From contig CM039129.1 of NCBI GenBank assembly GCA_022036555.1, positions 36,424,051 through 36,488,050 of the forward strand: a stretch of DNA of 64,000 nucleotides, written 5' to 3'. A model generated the notes under the pieces. The model made no database searches, was not told the origin of the DNA, and was given only the letters and a program-made list of their open reading frames with translations. Every line of letters starts with the position of its first letter. Positions within the stretch are counted from its first letter, which is position 1. This DNA comes from Microstegium vimineum (Eukaryota; Streptophyta; Magnoliopsida; Poales; Poaceae). Positions 27,710-41,973 of this stretch are shown piece by piece. The translations under genes and the position numbers were made by a program.

Positions 27710-29421
27710 TGTTGGCACAAATTATGACCATATTTTACATAACTAAAATGCTGGCACCAATCCAAGGATCAAGGATAAACAAACACATCATGAGTATATT
27801 TTATCAAATAACTAGTTCCACATGTCCATGAGTGTTTGAGTGCAGGAATGAACAAATGAAGCAAATGACAACCAGTGGGACCCACATAGGGGGTCGACCG
27901 ACCACCCTGTGGGCCCACCTGGCTCCCCTCTCTCGGCCATGATCCAAGAGAGGTACTCAAGAGTGATTTCCAACCACTAGATCACTCTATGTTTCCTCTC
28001 AATGGCTCACAAGCAAAGCACAAGGATTCATGGGCCCACACCAATGATATAAACATGACAAACACCACAGAACCAACAACCAACACCTATGACGAGTGGG
28101 GCCAGCACCAGGGAGCAAGAGGTGGGCCAGGCACCCCCAAGGGGGGGTCGGCCGAACTACCATGTGGCCCATCAGTCCCCCACTTGGTCCCTGACCAGTG
28201 GGGCCACCTCCAGGACGACAGAGGAGGGCCCACTGGCCATAGGGGGGGGGGGGTTAGCCGAACCACCCCTAGGTCGGTTGGGTCCCCCCAACCTCCATAC
28301 CTCTTCCCCACGTGTTGGATCACCACCATCCATGCCTTGGTCGGTTTCTAAGTCGGTTGGATCCAAGGGTGGAGGATGGAAGGCCCAAGATCGCTGACGT
28401 GGCGCCGGAGTAACCCCTACTCCACCTCCTACTATAAATAGACGGTCACATCCCCCTCTCTAAACATGAAGAAGAAGCCTACAAGCTCTATTCCTTAGAT
28501 TTTTCTAGGAGTTAGTCTAGTGTGGGAGTTAGAGTTGAGTCGAGATGTGCTCGGGATTTCCGGAGTTGTCTTCTGGAGAGTCTGGTATAGCTCTTATATC
28601 TTTCCTTCTTTGTAAGACTTTACCTTTATCAATATATATATTTTCTCTCTACTTTACTTAGTATTTACTTTGATCATTTCTATACTAGATATAGTCTTGC
28701 TATATGCTCTTGCTCTTTAATAGCCTTCACACCCATAGTCTGTGATCCTTGTGACCTTTCCTATATGCGATCATTGCCTGTCATAGGGTACTTTGATTAT
28801 AGATCGTAGTCAAAGTAGTAAGTTGTGTGTAAGCGTGGTGCTTATACATCATCTTATCCTTGGTTATCGCTTGCTGCACGGATTGTTTGTGGTAGCTAGC
28901 AAGAGGTGACAACCTTGTCTAGTCTTTGTATCCCACCACATGTTCTTAGGCAAGTTCTTAAAAGGTAAGACCCCTGTAAGAAGAGGGCGCGGTCCGGTAG
29001 GAGTTTTTTCCTCCTACTGATCTATCCCCTCGCCTAGCATAGTTGTATTGAGGAGGCAAACTATAGTGTCTAGACTAGTTATTTAGCTAAGTATATTGAA
29101 GTAGAGTGAAGTACATAGGAGTCCATTTATTCTTCTCGTTGTCCTCCCACCTAGCTAATCTCTGAGGTCCGTTCTAAGTATCCTTTACCGTAGCTTCTTC
29201 ATTCATCAATCCCTTCCTATCACATTTATCGTTTACCCCTCTATACTAGTTGGTACTAAGTTAAGGTGATCTCTAGGATCTCTCTCTAATTATCATTTCT
29301 AGCCAGCTTTGCCTTGGGATAAAATAAATTACGATACCTTGGAATACTCCTTGGTGAAGTGTTACAGCGGTATAATCTGTGCGCTTGCGGATTTATCCAA
29401 TAGTCATAAGAAATACCAACA
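27710..29421 (+). repeat. 5' LTR of the gypsy element
   Basis: TGTTGGCACAAATTATGACC ... AAATACCAACA. Carries a TATA box (TATAAATA, 28433-28440) as an LTR promoter. A poly-G tract occurs at about 28243-28254. The matching 3' LTR starts at 34710 and resumes at 48160. Confidence 0.92.
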
Positions 29422-29567
29422 AGCATTTCTGGCGCCGTTGCCGGGGAAAGCTTAGCCAAGAAATTTTAATTAGATTGAATCCAGAGATTCTCGTTAACTT
29501 AGTTATCAATTAGTCATAGGGGTTTACCCCTGTCTGTGTCTTCCTTTCTTGTGAAGCCAGACAGTGT

Positions 29568-30460
29568 ATGAGCGGTTTCCAACTACCGGGAAATTATCTC
29601 GAAGATCCCGAGCAGCTGCTGAGGAGGACTAGACGTCGTCAAGTTCCCCCTCAGAGGTTCCTCTCGAACCAGGATCCGTTCAAGGAAGGAGGATCTACAC
29701 CACCACTCAAGGAAGCTATGGCCCATAAGGCGATCTCTGACTTCTCGGCTCCGTCAGCTACCCACGTAGCTCAGGGTCCTGAGGTCAACTTCGGAGATTC
29801 CACCTTTGAGCTGAAGCCCGCCTTGATCCACATGGTGCAGGCCAATCCGTTTTCGGAAAGGCCCATGAGGATGTCAATGCTCATCTCCAGCACTTCATGG
29901 AGTTAGGCATGTTCACCATTAAGGGAGTGGCGGAAAGATCTCAAGCTTCGAGCAACAATCTGATGAGACAGTTACCGAAGCATGGGAGCGTCTCCAGGAG
30001 TACGTTCGCGCCTGTCCTCATCATGGGATAGACGACTGGCTCCTGATCCAAGGTTTCTACCACGGGCTGACTAACATGGCCCGTAGTCACCTTGATGCTG
30101 CCGCTGGAGGGGCATTTCTCCAACACACAGTGAGGAATGCCAAGGACCTCATCGAGAAAATGGTGATAAACCAAGGATGGGGTGATGAACATCTCTAGCC
30201 GAAGAAGAGAGGTATGCACACCGTCAGTGAGGTGGACATGCTCTCCGCCAAGATGGACCTCTTGATGAAGAAGATAGAAGAAGGTTCCAAGAAGGAACGA
30301 GATGCCATCTATCCAGTCGCCGCCACACAAGTTATTGAAGCCGATCCATGGTGCGAGGTGTGCGGAGGAAATGATCACTTGGACAACAATTGCCCCGAGA
30401 CATCGAAGGAGGACGTGAACTTCATCAGCAACAACAACAGCAGGAACGGGTTTTGACCCC
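29568..30460 (+). pseudogene. Gypsy gag, broken
   Basis: Starts ATGAGCGGTTTCCAACTACC. It encodes the gag front (about residues 1-90). It then shifts frame by one base at about 29842 and jumps by an apparent internal deletion near 29938, because the central core expected in this gag family is absent. The retrotransposon_gag part continues (TEAWERLQEYVRACPHHGID, FYHGLTNMARSHLDAAAGG), has a stop near 30196, and ends with a CCHC zinc knuckle (WCEVCGGNDHLDNNCPE) at about 30350-30400. Several lesions make it a pseudogene. Confidence 0.8.
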
Positions 30461-30839
30461 AACAACAAGGAAGCTGGAATTCACGCCCCTTCTACCAAGG
30501 TAATGGAGGTAATGGTAATTACAATAATTAAAATTCTTACAATAACCAACCTTCATTAAAAGATCTTGTTCTTGGTCAATCAAAGATTAATGATGGAATA
30601 AATCGAAAAATGATTGCCACTGATAAAGTTCTTGAAAGCTTTGGTGAGAAAATGGATAGCTTTACAACTGTTATGAAAAATCAATTGAGCTTTAATAAAA
30701 TGCTAGAAACCCAATTAGCTCAATTAGCAGCAGCAATGCCATCCATAGAACAAGGTAAGATTCCTAGGAAACCAGAAGATTCAATTGAGCATGTGAATAT
30801 GGTCACAACAAAGTTCGGTAAGCCTCCACTTCACTCCTA

Positions 30840-31469
30840 TTGGGGCTATCTTCTCGATCCTCCCTTCATCATGAAGAAGGAAGATCCAGACCCCCGACGA
30901 TCAAGTGCTCAATCGGACAACAGACGTTCCACACTGCCTTCTGCGATCTCGGATCGGGCGTCAACATCATGTCCAAGGTAACATATGGTAACTTATTAGG
31001 AGGACCATTGGTCCCCACATGTGTTCGCTTGCAGATGGCAGACCAAACTATAAGGTTTCCCGAGGGACTCACAAGGGATATCTTGGTGAACATCCAAGAC
31101 GAGTACATCCCCACCGACTTCATCATCCTAGACATGGGAGCCAACATGGAAGTACTCGTTATCCTAGGAAGGCCCTTCCTCAACACCACCAACGCCGTCA
31201 TCTACGTTGGATCGGGCCAAATTCACTTCCAGTTCCCGAGTCATAAGGTAAAATGTGCTTTCAATGGTTATAAACTTAACAAACAGGCCAAAGCACAACC
31301 AACAAAAAGAAGAGTTCAAGCCCCGCGCAAGAAGAAACAATACCCGGAGGTTAAGATCATTGAACTCAAGACAGACGAACCCGCCAATCCAAGGCAGGTT
31401 TGGAAAGCAAAAGAGGTGCACACCCCGCGGTCTCCGTATCCGGAGCCATCAAGTGCACCCGAGGAATGA
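30840..31469 (+). pseudogene. Gypsy protease region
   Basis: The frame contains a pepsin-like retroviral protease signature: FCDLGSGVNIMSK (D-L-G-S-G in place of the usual D-T/S-G), the DFIILDMGANMEVLVILGRP segment with the ILGRPFL motif, and a C-terminal Lys-rich tail. A frame overlap with the preceding gag C-terminal frame (from 30610) indicates a frameshift between gag and protease. Nothing resembling reverse transcriptase follows. Confidence 0.8.
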
Positions 31470-33911
31470 ACAAGAAGGAGAGTCCTACTCAAGGATTTAA
31501 AATCAAGGAGCCTTCGCCGAAAGGTAAATCGGTAGTTATCTTTTATTTCCCTTCTTAAATTTAGTTCAAACCTTTACTTTCTTTCATATTTAAAATTTAG
31601 AAAACTAAAGTTAGTTTAAATAAAACTTGAGAATTAGATTAACATTAAAACTTGACAAAAGTTAGGGTCATAGGGGTGGTCGGCCGACCACCCATATGCA
31701 CCCTATCTTGGCTTGGTTAACTAAGGATCATGTAGGGACCTTTATAAAAGAAAAAGAAAAAATGGAAGCCTAGGCCGGACACCCTAGGTGTCCCATGTCC
31801 ATCCATTTTTTCCTCTCCACCATCCTTTGTCCAAGCATCTCATGATTTGGGAGGTAGGACTTTCAAAAATCAGATTCTTGCTTTGTGAGACATCTCTTTT
31901 GTCTTGTCATGCTTTAAAGTACATCAATCACTTTTGTTAAAGCATGACACATCCTTGTCTCCCACTACTCCTTGTCCAAAGTGGGGAATCATGACACATT
32001 GCACTTTCACTTTCACTTTGTCATGCTTTGAAAAAGAAAACACATCAATCACCTTCCATCAAAGCATGACATACCTTTGTCCCCCACTACTCTTTGTTTA
32101 AAGAGGAGAATCTTGACTACTTTAACTCAGCTTTTGATCACATCATATCACATCTTTCACCTTTCACCAAGCACTAGAAAAAGCATGAGTGGAATCTTCA
32201 CTTTAGAGGGATGGCCGACCACTTTTGGTCACCTCCTCTCCCACTTTTGCTTTGTGTAAGGCATATTCCAAGACATGTGATTATGGCACCCAAGGGGCAT
32301 GCCCAAGGGGGGGGGTCGGCCGACCACCCCATGGCACCCCCTTGGTGCCACTTCCTTCCTCTATAAAACCCCAAGCAAGGAGAGCTTCATCCCTCACACC
32401 TCCACAAGAATTCAGTTCTATTTCAAGCCTCTCCTTGCCTTGTTCTCTCCTCTCTACCTCCCAGAAAAGTTCTTAGCTTTCAAGAGAAGTAGTGTTGCTC
32501 TCACTAGTCCACAAGAAGATCTCTTGTCTTCATCAAGCCTCTCTTAGCAAGACAAACTAGAAATCCACTCCAAGCACAAATCTCTTCCTAGTTTTGCCCT
32601 TGTAGCCATCTTCCCCTCTAGAAGATGAAGAACCCATTGACATCCGCATACAAGAAAATGAAGCAAGCTATTAGTGGGAGCTCATCTCAACGCTCCCACC
32701 ATTCCGAGGATAGTTACCAAAGAAGAAGAAGGGGAGGTTCTACCTGACACACTAGGGAGAACCTCCAAACTGAAAACACCCTCGGGAGGAAGAAGAAGTG
32801 CCGGAGGAGGTGCCTCATATGGAGACATTCATGGTGCCCCCAATGAGGACCTATGATCAACAAGGTGGGTCAGACAGGAGAGCTCAGGAGGGGCTATACT
32901 TTGTTCATCTTGAGAAAAGTGGTCCTTCCCGAGACACTTATGGCGAGGAGGAAGACGATGCATCCTCCATGCACACTCTAGTGGCATACCTCCTCAGCCA
33001 CCATAGCCGCAACGAGCACGAGCATCCTTCTTGTCCACACGAGACAGGGAGCGTCGTGAACTATGGCAAGAATTCGATCATCTCACCAACATCATTGGTG
33101 AGTTGAGTGTTGAGCACGATGAGACATCACGCATCGTTCAACAAACAGCCGAGAAAATTCAAGCAATGCATGAAGAACAACATCGGCGTTGGGACTTTTG
33201 GCGGCAACAACATCCACATCCGCCGCATTATTAAGCAAAAGACAAGCTTGGGGGAGAATCTCTCCCCCACTAAGGTAAGATTTTAATTTCAGCATTTATA
33301 TTCATGCATTTTTCTTGCTTATCTTAGCTTTGCATTTAAAATCCGCATATGATAAAATAAAACAAAAAGACTTTCTCTAATCCACTCTTGCTTATTCCAT
33401 GAAAATTAATATCTCCTATAAAAAATGATGAATAGTTGCTCTGCTAAGTATTTCTCTAGAACTTAGTTTACAACTTGGTACTTCTTTAAGTTTGGATTAC
33501 TTGGCTTAAAAGAAAACATCATGAACCTCAAACTTTTGTGGGTTGCAAATGCCGTAACTAAGTCTAAGTGGTTGTGAACATGATATGACAAGATAAGAGC
33601 TGCTATAATATTGTTCTAAGCAAGAATCACTATCGGAGTTTTATTTATTAAAATGATAAAACACTTTGTTGTTCCTCAATGGTGAAAATTCCTACCAAAG
33701 CCATACATGCTCTTTCATGATATAAGATTTCTACATAAGTTGCTTGCTTTGTGTTGAGTTTGGTCAAGTTTTGTGACCCTTGTTGAGAGATTTATCATGC
33801 TCCCAAGATCAAGATCACGTACACGCCACATATACATGTTGCTTCTACACTGGAAGTACGCAGAAACATGCCTTACATCTCCACATAAGTTCATACTCCA
33901 TGCTCTAAGTA

Positions 33912-33947
<36 letters not shown>

Positions 33948-34709
33948 TAGTGCTAGTAAATGAGAGATAGACTATGCAAAATTATGAAAAATTCAAGGGC
34001 ATTCTAAAGTCCTGATCTTTATGAGCATTCCAAAGCTCTCTTGAAAAAAATGAATGATGAAAAATGAAATGATGAGCATCTTCAAAGCTCATAGAAAAAT
34101 TAAAAAGATAGCTATGTCTCAAAATAATTTTAGGAAAGAGAGATCATCCAAATATAGGAGTATTGATCATTCGCCATGTTTCCACACACTTGCACATCTT
34201 AATCTAAGAGTATGGCACTTCTCTCCGCGGGTCCGGAATTTGACTTTACAATATATGCAAGGTAAGTTTGCTACATCTTTGATCCCTACCTATAGCTCCA
34301 CATAAGCTTTAGAAATATGATGAAAGAAGGAAAACTTTGCTTTATGCCTTGGTGAGGAATCATACACCTTATGAGCGACTCGAGAGTACCAGTTTGAGGA
34401 ACACTAAGTTTTCTTTACAAAACCTTGCAAAACCTCCGATATGAAACTTGTGAAAGAATGAGAAAACTAGTGCTCAAGTCAAGTTGTTCTATCTCTCAAC
34501 CTCTCAAGACAAAGGATAAAGCTATAAGCCCCATGAAGGACTAAGGTAATATGGGTGAATCTTTATTGCTAAATTTTCCATTCAAAAGAGAAATATGATT
34601 ATTGTAGACTTAGTACTCTTGAAATATGAAGCATAGTAGCAACTCCTGATCCATCGAGCTAAGTTTGATTGTTTGCTCGGGACAAGCAAAGGTTAAGCTT
34701 GGGGGGTCT
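31470..34709 (+). other. Non-coding internal region of the gypsy element
   Basis: The place of pol is taken by AT-rich DNA with scattered short frames. At 32625-33234 a degenerate plus-strand frame (starting ATGAAGAACCCATTGACATC) is broken by stops and has no recognised domain. At about 31930-32130 two related phrases (CACATCAATCACCTTCCATC-like with TTGTC and CCCACTACTC) recur. A CT microsatellite lies at 33907-33944. The polypurine tract ends at 34709. Confidence 0.6.
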
Positions 34710-35288
34710 TGTTGGCACAAATTATGACCATATTTTACATAACTAAAATGTTACCACCAATCCAAGGATCAAGGATAAACAAACACATCATGAGCATATT
34801 TTATCAAATAACCAGTTCCACATGTCCATGAGTGTTTGAGTGCAGGAATGAACAAATGAAGCAAATGACAACCAGTGGGACCCACATAGGGGGTTGGCCG
34901 ACCACCATGTGGGCCCACCTAGCTCCCCTCTCTCGGCCATGATCCAAGAGAGGTACTCAAGAGTGATTTCCAACCACTGGATCACTCTGTGTTTCCTCTC
35001 AACGGCTCATAAGCAAAGCACAAGGATTCATGGGCCCACAGCAAGGAGATAAACATGACAAACACCATAGAACCAACAACCAACACCTATGATGAGTGGG
35101 GCCAGCACCAGGGAGCAAGAGGTGGGCTAGGCACCCCCAAGGGGGGGGGGTCGACCGAACCACCATGTGGCTCATCAGGCCCCCACTTTGTCCCTGACCA
35201 GTGGGGCCACCTCCAGGAGGACAGAGGAGGGCCCACTAGCCATAGGGGAGGTCGGCCGAACCACCCCTAGGTCGGTTGGGTCCCCCCC

Positions 35289-37389
35289 TGTAGGATCGAG
35301 ATGGCTGACTAGACGGGGGGGGGGGGGGGGGTGAATAGTCATTTTCAATTTTTATTGCTAAACTTATCAAAGTTAAATCGGAAGCTTACAAGTTTTAGTT
35401 GCAAATACAAACTTATACAATTCTAGTAAACAAAGAGAGGCAAGGCTATGATCTCTAAGTGGAATAAAGCGGTAAACAAGGCAGAAGCTTAAACAACACA
35501 AGTATGATAAATAGCAAGGTAAGGAACTTGTGTTGAGATAAGCAAACCACAATGGAGAGGATGACACGCGATGTTTTTATCGTGGTTCGGTGACTTGCCG
35601 GTCACTTAATCAACGTTGAGGCAAGTTCTAGGATTGTTGCTCCTCTTGTTAGTTCCAAGCCCGCAAGCTTCTGACTACCTCACTAGGTAGGCTCCACGTG
35701 AGCACTAAGCTTGAGAACCCCAAATCAACTAGACACTCTCACTTGCCTCGATTTTACTAGAGATGCTCTTTGCCTTCCTCCGGCGGGGATGAGCTCAATA
35801 GCCCCTCACAAAGCCAACTTCGGAGCACCACACAATGCTTCGTGCGTGCTTCACGAAGACACAATCACCAAGCCGTCTAGGAACCGGCAAGCTCCAAGAG
35901 TAACAAGTAACCACACCCACACGATGATCACCTAGTGCCACAAGAAATCTCTCACGCAAAGATCCGCACTAGTGAAGCACACTCACTCTCCAAATATTGC
36001 CCTCAAGCAAGGAATATGAGAGGAGGTGCTAGGTGGGAGCTCTCTTCATGTGTATGCTGTTAAAATGGCCAAGAGACCCTCCCCAAACCGGCCAACCAAG
36101 TTTATACAGAGGAGCCCTCAAAAACTAGCCGTTATTGCTCTGAAACGTGATTCACGGACAGTCCGCAGTACAAAGCTCGGACAATCCGCCGTTCACTCAA
36201 CTAGCCGTTGCATTCAAACTGGGCACTCGTGGATAGTCCGTCATAGAAGCATGGACAGTCTGCCGTTGTAAAACGGCTCCCCAAATAGAATAACAACATT
36301 TCTGTTGGCCGACGAAAACTGACCGACGGACAGTCCGCCAGGACAGCTCGGACAGTCCGCCGTACGGATCTGTCCCTCTGGACAGAAAGTCCAGCAACTC
36401 TATTGCTCACCGCAATTAGCCGGCGGACAGTCCGCCACACAAGGCGCGAACAGTCCGCCGTTCAAATGTAAAAACAGAGACAAATTCTGCTCAATCTGTT
36501 TTCCTTCTTCGGATCAGCCGGCGGATAGTTCGCCACCAGGGCGCGGACAGTCCGCCACTGCCTAGTAAGAACTCATCTCCAAGCACCTTTTCACCTATGC
36601 TTTGGCATATAAAATCAATTATCATATCAACTTCCAAAGCATATCCAAGTTATTCCTAGGTGCTCTCTAAGTCATATGTTAAACCACTAATCGTATCTCA
36701 CACGTTAGAGCTCACAAGTGGCACTAGATAACCGTAATGCAAAGCATGTTTACCCCCCTTTATAGTACGGCTATCTATCTTAAATCCGGCCATCTTAATC
36801 TTCTCTAAATCACCATATGGCCGGTGAAATGAAACAACCTATGTTCCATACCTTTGCCTTGCATAGAAGTAAGATTCACCATTTGATCCTTGCAAAGGCT
36901 TTGTTTGACATCTTTATCAAGCCACTTGATATAATCAATGAATCTTTGGCTTGATATTCATAGATGATGTAGATCACTCAAACCATCACATAGACTTCAA
37001 GTCCATCAACCTTAGACACTTGCTCTTCACCGTTGCTTCGGTCCTTTGGAGCCAATCCCACTAGCTTTCCCTTCACCTATCGCCTTCGGTCCATCGGCAC
37101 CAAGCCACACTAGCTTGCCCTTCACCTTCGGTCCATCGGTGCCAAGCCACACTAGCTTGCCCTTCACCATTGCGTCGCAACCGGTCCGTCGCAGCCAAGT
37201 CTTGCTTCGGTCTTCACTTGCTTGCTATGCTTGATTTGAACAATCCAACATACTTGCAATATAATTCGATGTCAATAATCATCTCATATTGTGATCTATA
37301 ACCAATGTCCTTCACACACTCAAATGAAAGGTTAGATCACACGTGTTGTCATTAATTACCAAAATCCAAGGATAGGCCTCGACCTTTCA
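35289..37389 (-). repeat. 3' LTR of the non-autonomous element (2101 bp)
   Basis: Complete LTR. It contains about ten copies of a GGACAGTCCGCC-type motif between 36150 and 36560, and a repeated TCGGTCCATCGGTGCCAAGC phrase near 37080-37150. A poly-G tract is at about 35317-35332. About 350 bp at 35350-35705 are missing from the partner LTR. Confidence 0.9.
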
Positions 37390-38373
37390 ATCTCCCCCTT
37401 TTTGGTAATTCATGACAACTTCAACAATGAGTTAGGAATAATTGAAAGATATAGAACAACTCCAATTGAGCTTTGCACAATTTATCCATGGCATGAAGGA
37501 TCAAGAATGAGAATGGATAAATTGTACAAAACTCAACTATGTAGAGAAAAGCTCCCCCTAAATGTATGCATAGTGATATAAGATCAATTCATTCATGTAT
37601 GCATATCTAGCAAGAATAATGGAGTTTTACCTACATAGTGGTAACCGAGGAGCACAAGATATGAGATATTACCTTTGAAATCATACATATGAATCATCAT
37701 CCTCGGAATACCACAGTCAAGCTTAGAACCACAAGAGTTAGTGCATCACATTATTTAGAAGACAATACCAAGCACAAGACATGATTAAAGGTTAAAAGCT
37801 CAACACCACAAGGAGTACGAATTTAAGGTTATTACAACTTAAGGCATTAACAAGGTTCAATGTTTAAAACATAAATAAGACACATCCATGAGCAAAGCCG
37901 GCCACATCCACATCAAGATCTTAAATTTTCTTCAACTTCTTCTCAATCTCTCCCCCTTTGTCATTATATTACCCAAAAGGGTGGCCTCATGCATCATTGC
38001 CATCATTTCCATCACCAGGAGGAGGGAAGAATTGAGGAGGATAGAATGGCATGTATGGATACTGATCTGGAGGAGGAACAGGCCTAGGATAAATCATGCT
38101 GAAGTGATCACTAAAGGCATTGAAGTTAGAGTTCAAATCATCAACCCTCTGCTCAATGTGACCTTGCCTGTCATGTAGCTGCTGATACTACTCTTGTGTA
38201 GATAGAGAACCAAGCTGTGCACTGAGAGCATCAATGTCACTATGCAGCCCCTGCTGAACTCCCTGAAGACTAGTCATGATAGGCTCATACATGGTAGAAT
38301 GGAGATGCTGGCCAAAGCTCTGAAAGCTAGTGTCCAAGTGACTTTGCCACTGCTGTCCCATAGCCTGAAATCC

Positions 38374-39565
38374 CTATTGCATCTGTTGCTGCATGCTGTT
38401 CCCAAACTGAGCAAAGGAAGAATCCCAATTATTTTGCATGCTCTGAAAGTAGGGGTCAAAGTAACCTAAAGGGGGCACCCATCCATGTGCCTGAGGCTGC
38501 TCCTCATGACCTTCCATATGCACATCACCACCAGCATGGCCTTCATCAACACCTCCAATTGGTGGAGGAAAAGGAGTAAGTGGCCTCTCATAGAACTTGT
38601 GATCAACTATAAATGACCTGAAGTTAGTGTGCATGACTTCACAATCCCCTTTAAACTTTGTCTTCTTGAGAATGATAGACATGATGTAGGGAGCAAAATA
38701 GAGATTTGTGGTCATGTCATGCTTTAGCACTGCTAGCTGATTCATCATGAGTTTTACCACATCAAACTTCACCCTATACATGATATGGTGAATGAGGTTC
38801 CAATACTTATCTTTGATCACACCTCTATCTCCTCCTTTTGGCATGAAAGTGACTCTTGCAATTTTGTTGATGAGTGCAGCATGATGTCTTAATCCTCTTG
38901 GGTGTCCAAGTACATAAGGCTCATTTGGATTTTCTTGCACAAGCTCATAGAATTTCCTCCATTGTTCAACTGGCAATGTATCTTCTTCATCAATATCAAT
39001 AGCTTGTGCTAGTGACCCATATTCTATTTCATTTGCCTCTGCAAACTCATCAAATGTAGCAGTGTATCTTCTCTTCCTAGTCATCCACTCAATTTCATTG
39101 ATGTCAGTTTTTATTTCCATGGTTGCATAGAATTGCCTCACAATCATGTCATTGTAGTTGCACTGGTGCTCAAGAAAGCTATATAATCCCACCTCATGCA
39201 AGATATTTAGCAAATCAATAGCAACATCTTTTTCCATGAGAAATGACATGTTGATGTATTGGTGCTTGTGTATTTTGGCCTTGCGAATATATCCAAAATA
39301 AGCATCCTCTTGTACCTTGGTGAAGAAGTATGGCATAGTGGCATTGTTCTCCAAGGCATACTGATATGGGCTTCTGGATCTTTCATAAGAATTTGAGTCC
39401 CATTGCTTGACAAGACCTCTGTAGGTTGATATATCCATTGCTTCATCCTCACTTTCACTTTCTTCTTCCTCATCAGCCCCACGATTTGGAATCCAATCCT
39501 CATCACTGTTGCTATTTGTTCTTCTCTTCTTAGAGGTACTTGCTTTCTTTTTATTGCCTTGACTA
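38374..39565 (-). CDS. Extra ORF of the non-autonomous element, plant transposon-protein-like
   Basis: Minus-strand frame of at least 354 residues from an ATG at 39436-39438. It stays open upstream for about 40 more codons (acidic, EEESESEDEAMDI) to a possible splice acceptor near 39565. Content includes YGYIR-type aromatic motifs, KVQEDAYFGYIRKAK, DKYWNLIHHIMYRVKFDVVK and a Gln/Met-rich C-terminus. It resembles the domain of unknown function called 'putative plant transposon protein' (Transposase_32-like), found inside many plant retroelements. It lies between gag and the 3' LTR, where an env-like gene would be. Function unknown. It is not a known reverse transcriptase or integrase. Confidence 0.6.
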
Positions 39566-41235
39566 CTGTCAATTCACATATATAGCAATGTATAAGTGAC
39601 ATGCAAGAACATTCAAGAATGAGTCATTGTCATAGATGTATTACTGCCATTGAGTTTTGATTCATTGCAACTTGAAAGCAAATAATTATTGGCATATTTG
39701 ATAGACAAAGAATTCCATAGCTATAGTCAATAATTGTGTCACACTTGAGCAATAGCATGTATACTTCATGAAAGAATCACTGCTGACAATACTTGACTTG
39801 AGTTATATAATCAATTTGTAGTAAGACATATTAGCCAGGGTTGCTGCTGTTGTGCAAACTTAGTCACCGCGGACAGTCCGCCGTAGGAGGCGCGGACAGT
39901 CTGCGAGCACTGTTCATGCACGACCAACAACAGTACAGTTCATCCATTTCAATCCATATATCTCAAGATTTGTCCAATAACTTTCAACCAAATTTCAGGC
40001 ATATCATCATCATATCACAATCAACAACTACCCCACAACAATCTCTCTAATCCATGGCCCAAAAAGTAGATCGGGATTCAACCCTAACTACCATTCAAAC
40101 TAGAAATCCATCCAAATCTGAGAGAGAGGCAATGGAATACCGAGATGTCATGGAAGAGGAGCTTGCGGAGTGTCCGGGAAACTTCTCGTAGTGTCCGGGG
40201 AAGCTTCCAATCCCTTGGTCCCCTCCCTTCTTCCTCCTTGAGCTTTCACGGTTGAGAGAGAGAGGTCTCTGTGTTTTCCCCGAAGGGGTATGAGGCAGGG
40301 TGACTCGGTCGGGCTCGGTTTGGGTTAAAACCCGAGGCGCGGACAGTCCGCCATTGAAAATCCTGAGCGCCGACTGTTTTGTCCAGAATCTGTATTATTT
40401 CTTGCAATTGTACGTCGGACAGTCCGAGAGTCCATGTCGGACAGTCCGAGACTGTCAATTTTGTACAAACCCTTTGCTGTTTTGTTTGGTATGAATTTCC
40501 AATAAATTCCAAATTGTTTCAGCTGCTTCTCAAACTGACCAAATATGTTCTCAAGACTGTTTTTCAATGACTTCCAATTCAAACACCTCAATTTCATCAT
40601 ATATAGATTTGTGTTGGCATTGCTCATGAACAAATATCAAGAATGTTCATTTAAGACACATTTCAAGCAACACAAGAATATGAAATGGAAACTACTACAA
40701 GAGCTAGGTTTCTAAGGTCAAGCTAGGTGATATGCTATGTAAAGCTATAATCAATTTTTCATACCACAGGTTGAAGTAAAGTGATGATCCAATATATAAG
40801 AATTCCGTATGAGCATCAATTAGTATGATATATCCATGATAACATTCTTGAATCACCAACTCTCCAAGGCCTAGATACTTTCAATTTTGGCCAATTCACC
40901 AAGCAATAAGATGAATGTGAATTTCATTGCTTTTCTTGAGATATATCACTTTCATGAGCTTCCAACATCAAGAATGACCCAAATGCTTTTAAGTTCGGTT
41001 TGAACCTTCTTCAAGCTTCTTCACACGCTCTTGAGCGGTTATCTTGTCGAAGTTGAACTTGAGGCATTGAGACCCATTTATATCAATAGAAATGAGTTGG
41101 CTCATGAAACATCACACCATGATACCATTGGCTTGAGATATGAAATGTGTTGACTCAAACTTGGCTTTATGTTGATAAGAGATAATAAATAACTTGGCCA
41201 AGCTTCCAATGCCACTTATGGTACCTACTAATCAT

Positions 41236-41973
41236 TCAATTGTTTGATGGTACCCAAACTATGTTGGGTCCTCTCATGTTAGTAACCTCATGCTTTGGCA
41301 CCCAAATTGCCTTAGCATGCACAATAGAATGACTAGTACTAGCAACATTCCTAAGTGAATAATCATGAATTGCACTTGACTTAGGATTTTCACCTTTGGG
41401 GCTACTTCTCACCAAGTATCCCTTGTTGTAATATTGATGGTGCTCATTTGAGGAGAAATGTTGGTACATATTTCTTCTTCTTCCTCCTCTTCTTAATTTC
41501 TTCTTTCCCACATTGTGATCAATCTTGTGATTGACATTTGCTTGTTCTTGGGAAAGCTTCGACTCATCTTTACTTGAGTCTTGTGGCACCTTCTTCTTTT
41601 TGTTTGGACAACCCACGGCTAGGTGTCCCACCGTGTGACACTTGAAGCATAAATAATGAGATAGCCTTTCATCTTCAAGTCTTTTCATCTCTTTTTCATA
41701 CTTATTCTTGCCCCATCTTTTACCCTTGATATTTGTGTTGTTGTAGTCAATGTCATTCATGTTTCCACACTTCTTGTGACTTTTCAAGAGTTGTGAGTGT
41801 GTCACTCTTGGACACCAAACAACCTTGTTGCTCAAGTTCTTCACTTCATCATTTGAATCATTTTTCTCCTCTACATGGTTAGTATCAAGATACATAGAAC
41901 GAGAGCAAATATCCAAATTTGAAGAACTAGGCATTTCTATTAAATCATCACAAGAGGTGGATACGTTCTTCAT
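41236..41973 (-). pseudogene. Gag zinc-knuckle part of the non-autonomous element
   Basis: Minus-strand frame of 245 residues with one CCHC zinc knuckle (CFKCHTVGHLAVGCPNKKKK) and basic regions. It follows the UBN2-like gag frame after a gap with a frameshift, so the gag gene is probably split rather than two genes. Repeated WVPK/WVPS-type motifs occur near the C-terminus. Confidence 0.7.

Noticed and set aside
26889..27731. 280-codon minus-strand frame
   Set aside because: Lies in a GC-rich block of the 4.1-kb solo LTR and crosses the gypsy LTR boundary at 27710, so it is a chance frame.
33907..33944. CT run considered as a polypyrimidine regulatory site
   Set aside because: A plain microsatellite inside retrotransposon DNA with no adjacent gene.
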